Source: Billgrantia zhangzhouensis | Lineage (GTDB): Bacteria > Pseudomonadota > Gammaproteobacteria > Pseudomonadales > Halomonadaceae | Direction of reading: 5' to 3' | Length of the DNA stretch: 64,000 nt | NCBI RefSeq assembly: GCF_021404465.1 | Contig: NZ_JABFTT010000004.1 | Location: forward strand, 305,924-369,923 | In this document: piece after piece, positions 57,364 to 64,000 of the stretch | Layout of the letters: each line of letters opens with the position of its first letter | Position numbering within the stretch: the first letter of the stretch is position 1 | The notes under the pieces: model-generated | The model's database searches: none | Told to the model about the DNA's origin: nothing | What the model saw: only the letters and a program-made list of their open reading frames with translations | Program-made: the position numbers and the translations under genes

Positions 57364-58191
57364 GTGTTTACCCTCAACACCAACATCCTGTCGATGATCG
57401 TGCAGAACAACCTGCGCGGCAGCCAGAAGGCCATGCAAACCGCCATGCAGCGGCTCTCCTCGGGCTTGCGCATCAATAGCGCCAAGGACGATCCGGCGGG
57501 GCAGGCCATCGCCAACCGCATGACGGCGCAGATCCGCGGGCTCAATCAGGCGGCGCGCAGCGCCAACGACGGTATCTCGCTGGTGCAGACCGCCGAGGCG
57601 GCGCTCGGCCAGGTCAACGACAACCTTCAGCGCATTCGCGAACTCACCGTGCAGGCCGGCAACGGCACCCTGAATGCCACTGATCTCGCTGCGATTCAGG
57701 CCGAAATCGACCAGCGCCTGGATGAGATCGACCGTATCGGGCAGCAAACCGGCTTCAACGGCGTTTCCGTGCTGGGAGAGAGCCGCCGCGTGCACATTCA
57801 GGTAGGGGCCAACGACGGCGAGACCATCGCCATCGAGCTTCAGGCCATCGACCGGCACTCGCTGGGGCTGAATGGCTTTCGCGTGGTGGCGGGCGAAGAG
57901 GGCGATGCCACCGAATCGCCGCTGGATGCCCTCGATGAGGCTCTCAAGCAAGTCGATCGCCAACGCAGCCGGCTCGGCGCATTGCACAATCGCTTCGAGG
58001 CGGTGATCGACAATATTCACACCACCGTGGTGAACCTCAGCGCCGCCCGCTCGCGCATCATGGATGCCGACTATGCCCAAGAGGTTTCCAACCTGGTGCG
58101 CGCGCAGATCCTACAGCAGATCGGCTTCGCCATTCTCGCCCAGGCCAATCGCCAACCCGAGCTCGTGCTGGAGCTGCTGCGCCAGCGCTGA
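57364..58191 (+). CDS. Second flagellin (short, divergent)
   Basis: Flagellin of 275 residues with almost no variable domain. D0/D1 ends are recognisable: FTLNTNILSMIVQNNLRGSQ, then LSSGLRINSAKDDPAGQAIA, and C-terminal AARSRIMDADYAQEVSNLVR. I chose the GTG at 57364 because GGAGAG lies 7 bases upstream; the ATG at 57349 would include that site in the coding region. The last residues (QPELVLELLRQR) depart from the usual QIPQNVLSLL. A minor flagellin, perhaps for a filament segment or a specialised function. Confidence 0.9.
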   Translation: MFTLNTNILSMIVQNNLRGSQKAMQTAMQRLSSGLRINSAKDDPAGQAIANRMTAQIRGLNQAARSANDGISLVQTAEAALGQVNDNLQRIRELTVQAGNGTLNATDLAAIQAEIDQRLDEIDRIGQQTGFNGVSVLGESRRVHIQVGANDGETIAIELQAIDRHSLGLNGFRVVAGEEGDATESPLDALDEALKQVDRQRSRLGALHNRFEAVIDNIHTTVVNLSAARSRIMDADYAQEVSNLVRAQILQQIGFAILAQANRQPELVLELLRQR

Positions 58192-58260
58192 GACGCGCCT
58201 GATCCCGTTGCTCCCCCAGGTGCCGTCAATAAGAAATCCAAATTTTTTTCGCTCTCACCC

Positions 58261-58287
58261 TAAAGTCCTGCCGGCAGGTGCCGTTAT
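58261..58287 (+). promoter_or_regulatory. Sigma28 promoter of fliC
   Basis: TAAAGTCC, 11 bases, GCCGTTAT. It gives a leader of about 100 bases before the fliC ATG at 58396. Confidence 0.85.
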
Positions 58288-58395
58288 TCAGGGTAACGGC
58301 CAACGGCGCCGTTGAGGCAGGCCCGAGATGCTGGGCCAGGAATGAAGGTTCAGTGGGCCCGCCAATGGAGCCCTCAACGAAAGAAGGAATGACAC

Positions 58396-59484
58396 ATGTC
58401 CGTCATCAATACCAACATCACTTCCATGATTGGCCAGTCCAACCTGCAGAAGAGCCAGAGCGCTCTGCAGACTTCCATGGAGCGTCTTTCCTCCGGCCTG
58501 CGCATCAACAGCGCCAAGGATGATGCGGCCGGCCAGGCCATCGCCAACCGCATGACCGCCCAGATTACCGGTCTGGCCCAGGCCCAGCGTAACGCCAACG
58601 ATGGTATCTCACTGGCCCAGACTGCCGAAGGCTCGCTGAACCAGGTCAACGACAACCTGCAGCGTATCCGTGAGCTGAGCGTTCAGGCCGCTAACGGCAC
58701 CAATAGCCAGAATGACCTGCAGTCTATTCAGGACGAAATCAACCAGCGCCTGGAAGAGATCGACCGTATCTCTGCCGAGACCAACTTCAACGGTGTGGAC
58801 GTTCTGGCGACTGATCGTGAACTGACCATTCAGGTTGGTGCCAACGACGGTGAGACTATCACGGTCAATCTGCAGGAGATCAACTCAAGCACACTGTTTA
58901 ATGGTGAAGAGTTCAACGTCAATGGTTACGTTGGTACTCCGGAAGCCGCTAATGCAGAAGATCTGGGCCTTGGGGAATCGCCTGAGTATGCGGGCTCAGG
59001 CTCCTTCAGTGCATTTGTTGGTTCAGCACTGAGTTCTGGCGAGACACTGGAAGTAGATGACGCAGGAAACTTGTTCGTTAAAGTTACGAACTCTGCGTCT
59101 GGAGCAGAAGATGCATTCTTTGCCGCTGACGTTACTGTTACGCGCAATGAAGATGGCGCGATCACTGGCTTCAATATTACTCAGGGTGAGACTGCCGTCA
59201 TTCAGCGCACTGATGGTCCCTTGGCTGCTCTCGACGCTGCGTTGAACAAGGTCGATAGCCTGCGCTCCGAGCTGGGTGCTGTTCAGAACCGCTTCGAAGA
59301 TGCGATCACTAACCTCAATACCAATGAAACTAACCTGGCTGCCGCTCGTTCGCGCATCGAAGATGCCGACTACGCGGTGGAAGTGGCCAACATGACCCGC
59401 GCGCAAATTCTGCAGCAGGCTGGCACCTCCGTTCTGGCTCAAGCTAACCAGATTCCGCAGAACGTGCTGTCGCTGCTGGGCTAA
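58396..59484 (+). CDS. fliC: Major flagellin FliC
   Basis: Filament subunit of 362 residues. N-terminal MSVINTNITSMIGQSNLQKS and C-terminal VANMTRAQILQQAGTSVLAQ are conserved. A short central domain (about 170-270) is Ser/Thr- and Asn-rich, a likely surface for modification. An AAGGA site precedes the ATG and a terminator follows. Confidence 0.96.
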   Translation: MSVINTNITSMIGQSNLQKSQSALQTSMERLSSGLRINSAKDDAAGQAIANRMTAQITGLAQAQRNANDGISLAQTAEGSLNQVNDNLQRIRELSVQAANGTNSQNDLQSIQDEINQRLEEIDRISAETNFNGVDVLATDRELTIQVGANDGETITVNLQEINSSTLFNGEEFNVNGYVGTPEAANAEDLGLGESPEYAGSGSFSAFVGSALSSGETLEVDDAGNLFVKVTNSASGAEDAFFAADVTVTRNEDGAITGFNITQGETAVIQRTDGPLAALDAALNKVDSLRSELGAVQNRFEDAITNLNTNETNLAAARSRIEDADYAVEVANMTRAQILQQAGTSVLAQANQIPQNVLSLLG

Positions 59485-59513
59485 GCCAACGCACCAGAAT
59501 TCATTTCGAAGAG

Positions 59514-59541
59514 AAACCGGCCCAAAGGGCCGGTTTTTTTT
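59514..59541 (+). terminator. Rho-independent terminator after fliC
   Basis: Stem AACCGGCCC/GGGCCGGTT with an AAA loop, followed by T residues. Confidence 0.95.
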
Positions 59542-59604
59542 CAATCCTAAGGCAGGATCTAAGCCTACCATTTAGCGAAGTCCTGATTATGTTGAGGTTG
59601 GCCA

Positions 59605-60513
59605 ATGCAGACGCATGACCCAAGCAGTGATAACCAGTTTAGTTGGGACCTGAAGGGTAGGGTTGTTGTTCTTGACAATGGTGGAACCTTTCCGGAAAGA
59701 AAGAATTTCAACAACCTCATGGAGCTTAATAGCTTTGCCACCATAGTGTTTGATCCTTCGGCTAAGCACAAAGATAGAGAGGATTTGCAGTCTCTTGATG
59801 AGTTTCAGATGTTTCCCAATGTAACATTGGGGGATGGAAGCTCTGTCACAATGCATGCCTGTCTTGAACAAGCATACAGCTCCACGCTTGAGCCTAAAGT
59901 AAATTCTTGGCTCTCTGAACAGGGGCAGACAAAATACCAAGTGTTAGCTAAATTCCCCATTAGTAGCATAGCTTTAGATGCAATTGAGGGGCTTCCATCG
60001 GTTGACTGGCTGCTGTTGGATGACAAGCATGACAATGTCAAAATTCTGGAGCATGGCGGCAAAGCTTTAGCTTCATCTTTGGCGATTCAAGTGCGAATCC
60101 CTTTTCGTCCATCGTACCAAGGGCAATCTGATCTGGCTCAGGTAAGCCATTGGATGTCTCGAAACGGATTTAGATTTTATTGTATGCTGAATCCAAGAAG
60201 ATTTTCTCATCTTCCTTCAGATGGTCAGTTAGAGAAATTTCAGTCGACTGAGTTGCTTGGATCAGATTTTTTGTTTATTCCCACGGAGGAACGTATCGCC
60301 AGCATGGAAGCCGCGAATATTATGAAGCTTTCTTTTATACTTCATGCGGCGTATCAGTTCCATGACATTTGCTATTCACTGCTGGCACACGTTGATAGCA
60401 GTTTGGCCGAAAGATATTTGATAGAGCAGGGGTACTGCGCCCCTGTGAATGATAGTGAAGAATTTTTGCTAACTTATGAATACAGTCCCGATATCTGGGA
60501 TGGAAAAATTTGA
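59605..60513 (+). CDS. FkbM-like protein of the flagellin-adjacent island
   Basis: 302 residues, AT-rich compared with fliC. The region LPSVDWLLLDDKHDNVKILE (about 130-150), followed about 50 residues on by QVSHWMSRNGFRFYCML, follows the pattern of FkbM-family methyltransferases (xDxLKIDxxGxExxVLxG...). The motif is degenerate, and the N-terminal SAM loop is not obvious, so it may be a non-catalytic relative. First gene of a four-gene block immediately downstream of fliC, probably acting on the flagellin or its glycan. GAGG site before the ATG. Confidence 0.5.
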   Translation: MQTHDPSSDNQFSWDLKGRVVVLDNGGTFPERKNFNNLMELNSFATIVFDPSAKHKDREDLQSLDEFQMFPNVTLGDGSSVTMHACLEQAYSSTLEPKVNSWLSEQGQTKYQVLAKFPISSIALDAIEGLPSVDWLLLDDKHDNVKILEHGGKALASSLAIQVRIPFRPSYQGQSDLAQVSHWMSRNGFRFYCMLNPRRFSHLPSDGQLEKFQSTELLGSDFLFIPTEERIASMEAANIMKLSFILHAAYQFHDICYSLLAHVDSSLAERYLIEQGYCAPVNDSEEFLLTYEYSPDIWDGKI

Positions 60514-60532
60514 CCAGTTTTGGAGCGAGGAT

Positions 60533-61687
60533 ATGAAAAAAAAACAGTTAGCGAAAAAACCGGCTTGGATTGAAAAAGTAAAGAATATTTATCAAGAAAG
60601 TGGAGCCAGTGGCGCGGCAGATTTTCTTGAGAGTCTTCCTGAGAAAGATAAAAAAAGCCATGCATACAGATCAATGCTTTCTGGGTTTTTGCTTGAATTA
60701 AAGTGTTATCAGGATGCGGAAAAAATTTGTCTAAGCATAGTAGAGAAAAAGCCAGTCGATGAAGGAGCTCTTTCTAATCTTATTAGAATTTATTTAAAGA
60801 AAGGTGTGAACGATAAGGCGCTTACACTATCCTCTAGACTTATAGGCGAGTATCCAGAATCTGCTATAGCCAACTCAGTTTATGCCTCTGCTATGCAAAG
60901 AATGGGGCATCTGAGTGAGGCGGTTTCATATTATAAGAAAGCGCTCAAGCTTCAAGATGCTAAATTTGGAAAAGAAAGAAAGAAGGAAAAAAAGCCTTTC
61001 AACACGCCTGAGGTCGAGCAGTTGATGTGGAATACCCTTGAGATGCTTGCTTCTTCAGGGGTTCATGCATTCCCGACAGCCGGCACCTTGCTGGGGTTGG
61101 TACGGGATGGAACTTTGTTGCCACATGATAAAGACATGGACTTTAGTCTGCCGTACTGTGAAATGACTAGGGCTGATAAAATACTTAAGAAAGCAGGGTG
61201 GAAGCGTGTTCCGCATAACGTTATACCTTTGATAAACCCAATAGCCTATTATAATGATGAATTTGAAATTTCCCTTGATCTTTTTGGTGTTTCCGTCGAG
61301 AAGGGCAGCCAAAAATGTATCACTGGATTTTGGATGAAAGGTGTTCCGAAAGAATGGAATAGGATAACCGAAATTCCGGAATTTGAGCTGAAAAAAATTA
61401 AAACTCCAGAAGGCGGCGAGTGTTGGTACCCCAAAAATCCAGAGTTGATTGTTGCCCGTTTTTATGGTGAAGGGTGGCGCTATCCCGACCCAAACTTTGA
61501 GACTATCGTGTCAGGCGGTCATGTCAGAGGCTTTTCATTGCTAACACAGTGTTACTCTTTTCAAAAGCTCTATACCTGTATCAGCAATGGAGATTATGGA
61601 AAGGCTAAAAATTTAGCCGCTTCTATTAAGAAAAAAACAGATGACAAATCTTTGCTTTATATTTGTGGAAAGATTCTAAGCTCTTAG
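60533..61687 (+). CDS. TPR plus LicD/fukutin-like transferase
   Basis: About 384 residues. N-terminal TPR-like helical repeats (about 25-150; LSRLIGEYPESAIANSVYAS and AVSYYKKALKL) lead to a LicD/fukutin-type nucleotidyltransferase core. Its hallmark is GTLLGLVRDGTLLPHDKDMD (about 183-202), in which the D-x-D acid residues bind the metal; LicD proteins transfer phosphocholine from CDP-choline to glycans. I prefer the ATG at 60533, which has a GGAG site; an earlier in-frame ATG (60476) overlaps the upstream gene. With the cytidylyltransferase next door, it may transfer a phospho-alcohol. Confidence 0.75.
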   Translation: MKKKQLAKKPAWIEKVKNIYQESGASGAADFLESLPEKDKKSHAYRSMLSGFLLELKCYQDAEKICLSIVEKKPVDEGALSNLIRIYLKKGVNDKALTLSSRLIGEYPESAIANSVYASAMQRMGHLSEAVSYYKKALKLQDAKFGKERKKEKKPFNTPEVEQLMWNTLEMLASSGVHAFPTAGTLLGLVRDGTLLPHDKDMDFSLPYCEMTRADKILKKAGWKRVPHNVIPLINPIAYYNDEFEISLDLFGVSVEKGSQKCITGFWMKGVPKEWNRITEIPEFELKKIKTPEGGECWYPKNPELIVARFYGEGWRYPDPNFETIVSGGHVRGFSLLTQCYSFQKLYTCISNGDYGKAKNLAASIKKKTDDKSLLYICGKILSS

Positions 61688-61730
61688 CAGGGAGTTTGTT
61701 AGGCTAATTTTATAATTTATGAGGTGTGGT

Positions 61731-62159
61731 ATGGTAGTTGGATATACAGGCGGGGTCTTCGATCTTTTTCATGTTGGTCATCTCAATGTGTTGAGAAGAG
61801 CAAAAGATGAGTGTGACTATTTAATTGTGGGTGTAACTACTGATAATGTTTCAATGGCAGTTAAAGGTAAGTCGCCCATTATACCTTTTCGAGAAAGGCT
61901 GGAAATTGTTAACTCCATTCAGTACGTTGATGAAGTATTCCCTCAAGAAATTATCGATGAGCTAGGTGATTGGGAGAAGCTAAAGTTTAATAAAATTTTT
62001 AAAGGCAGTGATTGGCAGGGTAGTGAAAAATGGCTGTATCTTGAAAAGGAGTTTCTCTATCGAGGAGTGGAGGTGAAATATTTCCCTTATACAGTACATA
62101 CTTCCAGTACTTTGTTAAAGTCCGTTTTGGAAAGGCTTGTTGAAAATCAAGGGGTATGA
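61731..62159 (+). CDS. TagD-like glycerol-3-phosphate (or related) cytidylyltransferase
   Basis: 142-residue nucleotidyltransferase that makes a CDP-alcohol from CTP. The HxGH motif is FHVGHLNVLRRAK (H14-V-G-H17), preceded by YTGGVFD. The C-terminal loop FPYTVHTSSTLLKSVLERL replaces the RTxGISTT motif of TagD. The substrate may be glycerol-3-phosphate or another phospho-alcohol. Start 61731 has a GAGGTG site. The stop overlaps the next gene (ATGA). Confidence 0.8.
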   Translation: MVVGYTGGVFDLFHVGHLNVLRRAKDECDYLIVGVTTDNVSMAVKGKSPIIPFRERLEIVNSIQYVDEVFPQEIIDELGDWEKLKFNKIFKGSDWQGSEKWLYLEKEFLYRGVEVKYFPYTVHTSSTLLKSVLERLVENQGV

Positions 62160-62920
62160 TCGTGAATAGATTTATTGTAGACGATTGGGTTCGTGGGGTT
62201 TTAGGTGTTGCCAATCCTTATAGCAAAGAGTCAAATCTTCGTTTTTATTACGATTACTTAATAAGGAATCACGATAAGGTTGATGGTGATATAGTAGAGG
62301 CTGGGGTTTATAAAGGAAGTTCTTTGCTAGCTACGGCACTTCTTCTTAAGCAGCTTGGAAGCAAAAAGAAAGTCTATGGTTTCGACAGCTTTGCTGGGTT
62401 TCCAAGCTATCATTATAATGATTCTCTTGAGAAGTTTGATGAGTTATATGAAAAAGGGGTTATATCAAAAAAACATTTTTCTAAGGTAAAGAAAAATATT
62501 TCTTTACGAGAGAGATTTGTTGGTTTGGATGTAAATGCATCAAACATTTCAATGTCTGGAGATTTTTCGGATACAAGTAAGCTTAGTGTAGAGATGAAAG
62601 CAGATCTTCTTAATCTTGATAACATCATTTTGATTGATGGTAGCTTTTCTAAAACCATGGTGGATGGAGTAGGCCCTGATGTAGTAATGTCAGCATTGAT
62701 TGACTGTGATCTTTATGAGGGCTATAAAATTAGTCTTCCATATTTGTGGGAGCGTCTTTCACCAGGCGGCTACGTATATTTAGATGAATATTACTCTCTG
62801 AAGTTTCCGGGGGCGAGAATTGCATGTGACGAATTCTTCTCAGATAAAACCGAAAAGCCCTTTAAAAATAGATCGCGAGAGTTGGAATTTGAGCGCTGGT
62901 CTGTGATAAAAGGGATGTAA
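62156..62920 (+). CDS. TylF/MycF-like O-methyltransferase
   Basis: 254 residues. The SAM-binding region DGDIVEAGVYKGSSLLATAL with YGFDSFAGFP matches the TylF family, which methylates deoxysugar hydroxyls in macrolide and glycan pathways. Further family features are NIILIDGSFSKT and YVYLDEYYSLKFPGARIACD. It overlaps the cytidylyltransferase by four bases, so the last genes are co-translated. Likely methylates a sugar of a flagellin or envelope glycan. Confidence 0.75.
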   Translation: MIVNRFIVDDWVRGVLGVANPYSKESNLRFYYDYLIRNHDKVDGDIVEAGVYKGSSLLATALLLKQLGSKKKVYGFDSFAGFPSYHYNDSLEKFDELYEKGVISKKHFSKVKKNISLRERFVGLDVNASNISMSGDFSDTSKLSVEMKADLLNLDNIILIDGSFSKTMVDGVGPDVVMSALIDCDLYEGYKISLPYLWERLSPGGYVYLDEYYSLKFPGARIACDEFFSDKTEKPFKNRSRELEFERWSVIKGM

Positions 62921-63072
62921 CAACCTCTCCTAACTCCTTTTGTCCATGAAAATAAGTGCCTGAGATTGAGTATTTCTAATGCTGTGTAGTGTTAGACTTA
63001 TTTCGTTTCAAATGATGACGAATTATTCTATTCTCGGGCGCTCGCTTCACATCGGTTTGTGATCATTACTGT

Positions 63073-63103
63073 TGAAGCCCCTCCAGAGCTGCACAGGCTA
63101 TAG
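63073..63103 (+). repeat. Fragment of the IS left end (copy 0)
   Basis: TGAAG then CCCCTCCAGAGCTGCACAGG: the terminal sequence of the IS at 63870 with a small internal deletion, and nothing beyond GGCTATAG. The 200-bp stretch before it, after the methyltransferase, shows no gene. Confidence 0.7.
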
Positions 63104-63144
63104 CTGTACAGTAATAGTATTCGCCTGACACATGCCCCCGTGGG

Positions 63145-63242
63145 TGAAGTGACCCCCTCCAGAGCTGCACAGGCTATAGTGCAGCCATCAGGAGGACGAA
63201 ATGAGCAACGAACCCACCGTCAAACGCTAGACCGCCAAGCGC
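63145..63242 (+). mobile_element. IS left-end remnant (copy A)
   Basis: 98 bp almost identical to the first 98 bp of the IS at 63870. It includes the transposase start, but codon 10 is TAG (TGG in the intact copy), and similarity ends at 63242. Confidence 0.85.
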
Positions 63243-63243
63243 T

Positions 63244-63474
63244 ATGAATGAAACCGAATATCGGCGTGTCATCGATGAGCTTCAGGCTGTGCTGGACGCT
63301 ACTCGCGCTACCATGGCGCGTTTCGAAGCCACCGGCATGGATGAGCAGATGTCGAAGGACTACGCCAAGCTGGAAGTGCTTGCCACTCAGGTGGTCAAGG
63401 AGCAGCGGCGCTACGTGCTGCAGATGCTGGATATCTCGGAGTCACCTAATCCAATACTGCCTGAATCGCCCTGA
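63244..63474 (+). CDS. Small hypothetical protein between IS remnants
   Basis: 76 residues, not recognised: a predicted helical, charged protein (ELQAVLDATRATMARFEATG, then MSKDYAKLEVLATQVVKEQR). GC-rich, unlike the island before it. It starts immediately after IS copy A, so it may have lost its own upstream part. The following 260 bases (63475-63734) show no gene. Confidence 0.45.
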   Translation: MNETEYRRVIDELQAVLDATRATMARFEATGMDEQMSKDYAKLEVLATQVVKEQRRYVLQMLDISESPNPILPESP

Positions 63475-63734
63475 CAGCTTCACTGAGGTGATTTCTGTCT
63501 GCAGCCTATGTTACCCATAGGCTCGGCAAGGAAGCTCGCTGAGGCGCTTCTCTGGCGGATATGGTGAGGATGGTACTGCTGCCCTCGCTCAAGTGAAGTT
63601 TTGACCTATCGTGTGGGCTGCGCAACAGCTGATGGTAAGCAGGTATATCTATTAACATTCACTTTTGGAGCATACTCTGAATGATGACGTACAGCAGAAG
63701 CGGCGCCATAGGCTGAAATGATGAGCCGAGTCGT

Positions 63735-63869
63735 TGAAGTGACCCCCTCCGGAGCTGCAAAGGCTATGGTGCAGCCATCAAGAGGATGAAATGAGTAACG
63801 AACCCACTGTCAAGCGCTGAACCGCCAAGCGCAAAGCCGCTGTGGTCATGGACATCTTCAAGGCAAGAT
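63735..63869 (+). mobile_element. IS left-end remnant (copy B)
   Basis: About 135 bp of a more diverged copy, with the transposase start; codon 10 is TGA. It is cut at 63869 by the start of copy C, so C sits inside or directly against B. Confidence 0.85.
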
Positions 63870-64000
63870 TGAAGTGACCCCCTCCAGAGCTGCACAGGCT
63901 ATAGTGCAGCCATCAGGAGGACGAAATGAGCAACGAACCCACCGTCAAACGCTGGACCGCCAAGCGCAAAGCCGCTGTGGTCATGGACATTTTCAAGGGC
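63870..64000 (+). mobile_element. Insertion sequence, left end (copy C), running off the window
   Basis: Starts TGAAGTGACCCCCTCCAGAG, resembling an IS3-type terminus (TG...), and reads into an intact transposase frame at 63926. The rest lies outside the window. Confidence 0.75.
63926..64000 (+). CDS. Transposase N-terminus (partial)
   Basis: First 25 codons, MSNEPTVKRWTAKRKAAVVM then DIFKG, with a strong AGGAGG site. The TAKRKAAVV pattern resembles the helix-turn-helix start of the first protein of some IS3-family elements. Truncated by the window end, so the family is uncertain. Confidence 0.7.
   Translation, partial: MSNEPTVKRWTAKRKAAVVMDIFKG

Noticed and set aside
59605..62920. Interpretation of the island as a prophage or integrative element
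   Set aside because: No integrase, attachment repeats or phage genes were seen; only composition and gene types differ.

Overview
The window is a high-GC gammaproteobacterial chromosome segment. Gene content, gene order and the acidic, Asp/Glu-rich flagellar proteins suggest a Halomonas-like member of the Halomonadaceae; this is an inference from sequence character, not a species call. About half of the window (roughly 16.6-59.5 kb) is a flagellar supercluster interrupted by accessory genes.

Layout. 0.2-12.5 kb is housekeeping: cfa, pyrF, lapB-lapA-ihfB, sdhE-ygfX, nadB, a tRNA-Gly/Cys/Leu operon with a near-perfect sigma70 promoter, pgsA, uvrC, gacA, a tRNA-Ala, a small secreted protein and an amidase. 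12.5-16.6 kb holds two divergent c-di-GMP genes: a degenerate PAS-GGDEF-EAL protein and an intact Cache-HAMP-PAS-GGDEF cyclase. 16.6-30 kb is flgN-flgM, flgA, flgBCDEFGHIJ and flgKL. 30.1-36.2 kb is an AraC-type regulator and a 1659-residue autotransporter inserted inside the flagellar cluster. 36.3-48.4 kb is fliRQPONMLKJIHGF (minus strand), then fliE and flaG. 48.8-53.5 kb carries a CBS-PAS-GGDEF-EAL protein, an orphan MotB/OmpA-like protein and a Fic protein. 53.7-59.5 kb has fliD, a toxin-antitoxin patch (hipB with a wrecked hipA, intact higBA, a fragment of another antitoxin) and two flagellin genes. 59.6-62.9 kb is an AT-rich four-gene island: an FkbM-like protein, a TPR-LicD-like transferase, a TagD-like cytidylyltransferase and a TylF-like methyltransferase. 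63.0-64.0 kb is a pile of left ends of one insertion sequence.

How it works together. The fli/flg genes encode the rod, hook, MS ring, C ring, export apparatus, filament cap and filament. FlgM is the expected anti-sigma28 factor. I find sigma28-type promoters (TAAAG-N14-GCCGATAA) at flgM, flgK, flaG, fliD and both flagellins, plus weaker matches at both c-di-GMP genes near 14.3 kb. So late filament genes, and possibly second-messenger control, appear to be read by one sigma factor. fliA, flhA, flhB, motA, fliS, fliT and the che genes are not in the window.

Most notable: (1) two copies of a structured TIR element end exactly on the TA of the TAAAG box of the flgM and flgK sigma28 promoters, in the same orientation relative to the promoter; (2) the AT-rich island beside fliC looks like a CDP-alcohol synthesis and phospho-transfer system, a candidate for an undescribed flagellin modification; (3) the second flagellin promoter is built over the stop codon of a dead antitoxin gene. 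No CRISPR array or complete prophage was seen.
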